Positions 61,206 to 64,000 of a stretch of DNA of 64,000 bases are shown here, piece after piece. Under the pieces are notes generated by a model, which saw nothing but the letters and a program-made list of their open reading frames with translations, ran no database searches and was not told where the DNA came from. Each line of letters begins with the position of its first letter. Within the stretch, counting starts at the first letter, position 1. The position numbers were made by a program, and so were the translations under genes. Source of the stretch: M3007 sp964621185 (lineage in GTDB: Bacteria; Bacteroidota; Bacteroidia; Chitinophagales; Saprospiraceae); NCBI GenBank assembly GCA_964621185.1, contig CAZULM010000010.1:1-64000 (forward strand), written 5' to 3'.

Positions 61206-62312
61206 ATGCCACTTCAATGCGGAATCGTTGGCCTGCCCAACGTCGGAAAATCCACCCTTTTTAACGCCCTGACCAACGCCAAAGCGCTGGCGGCCAACTA
61301 CCCATTCGCTACCAAAGACCCCAACGTGGGCATCATCACCGTACCCGACGAGCGCCTCGACAAGCTCTCGGAAATCGTCGAGCCGCAGAACACCCAGCCC
61401 ACCACCGTTGAAATCGTGGACATCGCCGGCCTGATCAAAGGCGCCAGCAAAGGCGAGGGGCTGGGCAACCAGTTCCTGGCAAACATCCGCGAAGTGGATG
61501 CCATCGTGCACGTGGTGCGCTGCTTCGACGACGACAACGTGGTGCACGTGGACGGCAAAATCGACCCCGTTGGCGACAAAGAGGTGATCGACATGGAACT
61601 GGGCCTCAAAGACCTGGAAACCGTGGAAAAACGCATGGACAAAGTCGCCCGCGCCGCCCGCATGGGCAGCAAGGAAGACGCGAAAGCCCTCGAAACGCTT
61701 ACCAAAGTTAAAGCCCACCTGGAAACCGGCCGCGTGGTGCGCGAGCTGCTTAATGACATGGACGACGATGCCCGCAACCTGGTGACCCGCGACTTGTCGC
61801 TGCTCACCGCAAAGCCGGTGCTGTACGTCTGCAACGTGGACGAGGCCGCCATCGAAAAAGGCAACCAGCACACCGAGAATTTCCAAAAAGCCGTTGCCGG
61901 CGAGGGCGCAGAGGTCATCATGATCTGCGCCGGCATCGAAGCCCAGATCGCAGAGATGGACACCCTGGAAGAACGGCAGGAATACCTCGAAATGATGGGC
62001 CTGAGCGAGCCGGGCGTCAACCGCCTCATCCGCTCGGCGTACAAGTTGCTCAACCTCATCACCTATTTCACCGCCGGTGTGAAGGAAGTGCGCGCCTGGA
62101 CGGTTCGGCGGGGCGCAAAAGCCCCGGAGGCCGCCGGGGTCATCCACAGCGATTTTGAAAAAGGCTTTATCCGCGCCGAAGTGATCAAGTACAGCGACTA
62201 CGTGGCGCTTGGCTCGGAAGCCAAAGTGAAGGAGGCCGGTAAAATGTCGGTAGAAGGCAAGGAATACGTGGTGGCCGATGGCGACATCATGCACTTCAGG
62301 TTCAACGTCTAA
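61206..62312 (+). CDS. ychF: Redox-regulated ATPase YchF (Obg-like GTPase family)
   Basis: A 368-residue P-loop protein of the OLA1/YchF family, which prefers ATP to GTP. The G1 loop is GIVGLPNVGKSTLFNALTNA; G3 is VDIAGLIKGASKGEGLGNQF; LYVCNVDEAAIEKGN occupies the specificity loop. The C-terminal TGS domain (TYFTAGVKEVRAWTVRRGAK, DGDIMHFRFNV) is complete. YchF associates with ribosomes and affects stress responses. Length matches the family (about 363). Confidence 0.93.
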   Translation: MPLQCGIVGLPNVGKSTLFNALTNAKALAANYPFATKDPNVGIITVPDERLDKLSEIVEPQNTQPTTVEIVDIAGLIKGASKGEGLGNQFLANIREVDAIVHVVRCFDDDNVVHVDGKIDPVGDKEVIDMELGLKDLETVEKRMDKVARAARMGSKEDAKALETLTKVKAHLETGRVVRELLNDMDDDARNLVTRDLSLLTAKPVLYVCNVDEAAIEKGNQHTENFQKAVAGEGAEVIMICAGIEAQIAEMDTLEERQEYLEMMGLSEPGVNRLIRSAYKLLNLITYFTAGVKEVRAWTVRRGAKAPEAAGVIHSDFEKGFIRAEVIKYSDYVALGSEAKVKEAGKMSVEGKEYVVADGDIMHFRFNV

Positions 62313-62390
62313 TCGCCCCTGCCTTAAAAAACCCGCGTTTGTTTGCGCCCCGGTAATCCCATTATGGCGTACATTGACCCTACTTCCAGT

Positions 62391-62520
62391 TATAGCCAAC
62401 GCAAAATGGTTGTGAAAATCGAATGCCTGCAATTCATTGAAAATCAATCTTGCACCCGTCTTCGCAAATGCTGCGGCGGGTAAAGCATCCATCAATCCAT
62501 CAAATCCACCCAAATCCTGG
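62391..62520 (+). repeat. Dispersed repeat, copy b
   Basis: It starts TATAGCCAACGCAAAATGGT and ends ATCCACCCAAATCCTGG, the same ends as 44163-44262, with a 30-bp insertion (CACCCGTCTTCGC-containing). It ends 7 bp before the acyltransferase start. Confidence 0.85.
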
Positions 62521-62527
62521 CATAAGG

Positions 62528-64000
62528 TTGAAAAAAGAAGTCAAGATATACCCGCGCATCATCGAGCGCATTGAGGATTGGCCGATCTACTTGTTGAGCA
62601 AGGATCGACCCGAATTCATCCGGCAAATCGACGAAAGCACTTTCAAGCGCATAACGGGCAAGCACCGCAAGGATTTGCCCGATCTGTTGGTAAAGACCAT
62701 CTATCAGGAGCGCATCCGCATCAAAGAATCGCCCTGGAAAGTGGACCCGCCCAATGAGCGCTCCTTTTGGAACAGGATCAGCAAGAAGCTCATCAAAAAA
62801 TCGCTCGACCGCGACGACCCGGAAGCCAAGGCCGTGAGCGAGGAGATCCTGCAAAAGATCATCCACCGCTATTCCGAGGAAATTGTCGGCACTTTTCAAA
62901 TCTCCACTTTCAAGTTTGCTCAGCGATTCCTCACCGCTTTTTTCAACCGTCTTTTCAATGCCCTGGTCGGGAAAAGCCTCCGCGCCATGTTCCGCGGGCG
63001 CAGGAACCTGTACGAGCGCCTCAACGTTGTTGGAGACGTTGAAACGGTGCGGGAACTGTTCAAACACGGCACTGTCGTGGTTGTGCCTACCCACAGCAGC
63101 AACCTGGACTCTATCCTGGTCGGCTATGCCATGGACCAGATCATGGGCATGCCCTCCTTTTCTTACGGGGCAGGATTGAACCTGTACAATTTCGGCCCAG
63201 CGGCCTACTATATGAACCGCCTCGGAGCGTACCGTGTGGACAGGCGCAAAAAGAACCCGATCTACTTAGAAACCCTCAAAACCATGAGCCGATTGAGCAT
63301 ACAGCGCGGGGTGAACAGCCTGTTTTTTCCGGGCGGCACCCGATCCCGATCTGGAGAACTGGAAGACGACCTGAAACTCGGCCTGCTGGGCACCGCCGTA
63401 GAAGCCCAACGGGCAATGGCCATGGAAAACTCGGAAAAAAAGGTGTTCCTCGTGCCCATGGTGATCTGCTACAATTCAGTGCTGGAAGCGCCATTCCTCA
63501 TTGAACAACACCTGAAAATAACAGGCAAAGAAAACTATATAAGGCTGAAAGACGAAGGCACCAGCGTCCGGGCCTGGTTTCGGTTCATCTGGCGCTTTTT
63601 CTCTACATCCAGCGACATCACCCTGAGCGTAGGCAAGCCCATGGATGTGCTGGGCAATTTCGTGGACGCAAATGGCCGCAGCTTTGACAAGCACTACAAC
63701 GAAATAGATGTCCGAGAATACTTCTTTTCCAAAAATGAAGTCAACGAAGACCGGCAGCGGGAAGAGGAGTACACTAAAATATTAGCCTCCCGCATCGTAG
63801 AACGCTACCAAGCTGAAAACGTGGTGTTCTGCAGCCACCTGGTCGCCTACACCGTGTTCAAGATGCTGCTGCGGGAAAACCCCAAGCTCGACATCTTCGG
63901 GATCCTGCGCCTGCCGCCCGAAGAATACGTTTTCCCGAGAAAAGCCATCAAAGACCTCATCGAGCAAATCCAGCAACGGCTGTTCGGCCTCGAAAAGGAA
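62528..64000 (+). CDS. PlsB/PlsC-like acyltransferase (partial, runs off the window)
   Basis: At least 491 residues from a TTG at 62528 (LKKEVKIYPRIIERIEDWPI); the frame continues beyond 64000. Residues about 190-330 carry the lysophospholipid acyltransferase motifs: the catalytic HxxxxD in VVVPTHSSNLDSILVGYAM, the third motif FFPGGTRSRSGEL (here G replaces the usual E of FPEGTRS), and VFLVPMVICYNSVLE. The N-terminal 180 residues are helical, and the length suggests a PlsB-type glycerol-3-phosphate acyltransferase. No ATG occurs upstream in frame. The dispersed repeat copy b ends 7 bp before this start. It probably makes lysophosphatidate or a related membrane lipid. Confidence 0.7.
   Translation, partial: MKKEVKIYPRIIERIEDWPIYLLSKDRPEFIRQIDESTFKRITGKHRKDLPDLLVKTIYQERIRIKESPWKVDPPNERSFWNRISKKLIKKSLDRDDPEAKAVSEEILQKIIHRYSEEIVGTFQISTFKFAQRFLTAFFNRLFNALVGKSLRAMFRGRRNLYERLNVVGDVETVRELFKHGTVVVVPTHSSNLDSILVGYAMDQIMGMPSFSYGAGLNLYNFGPAAYYMNRLGAYRVDRRKKNPIYLETLKTMSRLSIQRGVNSLFFPGGTRSRSGELEDDLKLGLLGTAVEAQRAMAMENSEKKVFLVPMVICYNSVLEAPFLIEQHLKITGKENYIRLKDEGTSVRAWFRFIWRFFSTSSDITLSVGKPMDVLGNFVDANGRSFDKHYNEIDVREYFFSKNEVNEDRQREEEYTKILASRIVERYQAENVVFCSHLVAYTVFKMLLRENPKLDIFGILRLPPEEYVFPRKAIKDLIEQIQQRLFGLEKE

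Noticed and set aside
61188..62513. A 441-codon minus-strand frame over ychF
   Set aside because: The plus strand encodes YchF with all family motifs; the opposite frame is a GC-rich shadow.
62492..63094. A 200-codon minus-strand frame
   Set aside because: It overlaps the acyltransferase gene, whose catalytic HxxxxD motif is on the plus strand.
1..64000. tRNA or rRNA genes in the intergenic regions
   Set aside because: I looked for the GTTCGAATCC-type arm and for rRNA landmarks and found none.

Overview
The window comes from a member of the phylum Bacteroidota, most likely the Saprospiria/Lewinella side. The evidence is type IX secretion sorting domains of both kinds (type A tails at 12590-14497 and 47855-49543, a type B 'CHU_C' tail at the end of the 1857-residue protein 51473-57046), paired DUF4199 membrane proteins, Bacteroidota -7 boxes (TAnnTTTG) in front of genes, few Shine-Dalgarno sites and a coding GC content a little above half. 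No rRNA or tRNA gene, CRISPR array, intact insertion sequence, transposase, integrase or phage gene was seen. Two runs of exactly 100 N (3639-3738 and 41002-41101) are assembly gaps, and both lie inside tandem repeats.

Layout. 1-3081: a TMTC-like membrane glycosyltransferase with TPRs and the transglycosylase MtgA. 3082-3848: a repeat-filled intergenic region. 3849-8488: RibA, NhaD and two adjacent PLP enzymes that fit capnine (sulfonolipid) synthesis. 8489-12000: a 30-codon hydrophobic ORF with a terminator, an alpha/beta hydrolase lacking its nucleophile, two DUF4199 proteins and a TauE/SafE permease. 11973-14549: a lipoprotein and a secreted zinc metalloprotease whose signal-peptide region holds a C10 tract. 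14799-20065: moaD, two NAD-dependent formate dehydrogenase subunits and moaE. 20224-27318: housekeeping genes (SCP2, Hsp15-like, M1 peptidase, thioesterase, dihydroorotase, RNA methyltransferase), a 26-bp tandem array and a candidate small RNA. 27849-32108: an EAD11-like protein followed by an nSTAND1 ATPase with a C-terminal FGE/C-lectin-like domain, the best candidate for an unusual conflict or signalling system here. 32579-45725: RidA-like, ROK kinase, threonine dehydrogenase, S8 protease, PafA-like phosphatase, LptB, YqeY, a repeat-bearing coiled-coil protein, Asd, DinB and MsrB. 45840-51144: OxyR, a di-haem peroxidase and secreted proteins. 51473-57046: a giant Ig-repeat surface protein. 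57417-64000: small envelope proteins, YchF and the start of a PlsB/PlsC-like acyltransferase.

How genes work together. Clear operons or couplings are mtgA with the TMTC protein; the two PLP enzymes; DUF4199 with the hydrolase; metalloprotease-lipoprotein (ATGA overlap); moaD-fdsB-fdsA-moaE, which pairs a molybdenum enzyme with both halves of molybdopterin synthase; M1 peptidase-Hsp15 (ATGA overlap); EAD11-nSTAND1 (12 bp); and DinB with its downstream neighbour. msrB and oxyR are divergent across 114 bp, which fits redox control. Intergenic DNA is rich in structure: a roughly 100-bp dispersed element at several loci, REP-like double hairpins between convergent genes, long inverted repeats and short tandem repeats.

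All assignments were made by reading motifs without database searches. Functions of well-known families are firm; the capnine, phase-variation, small-RNA and conflict-system proposals are inferences marked as such.
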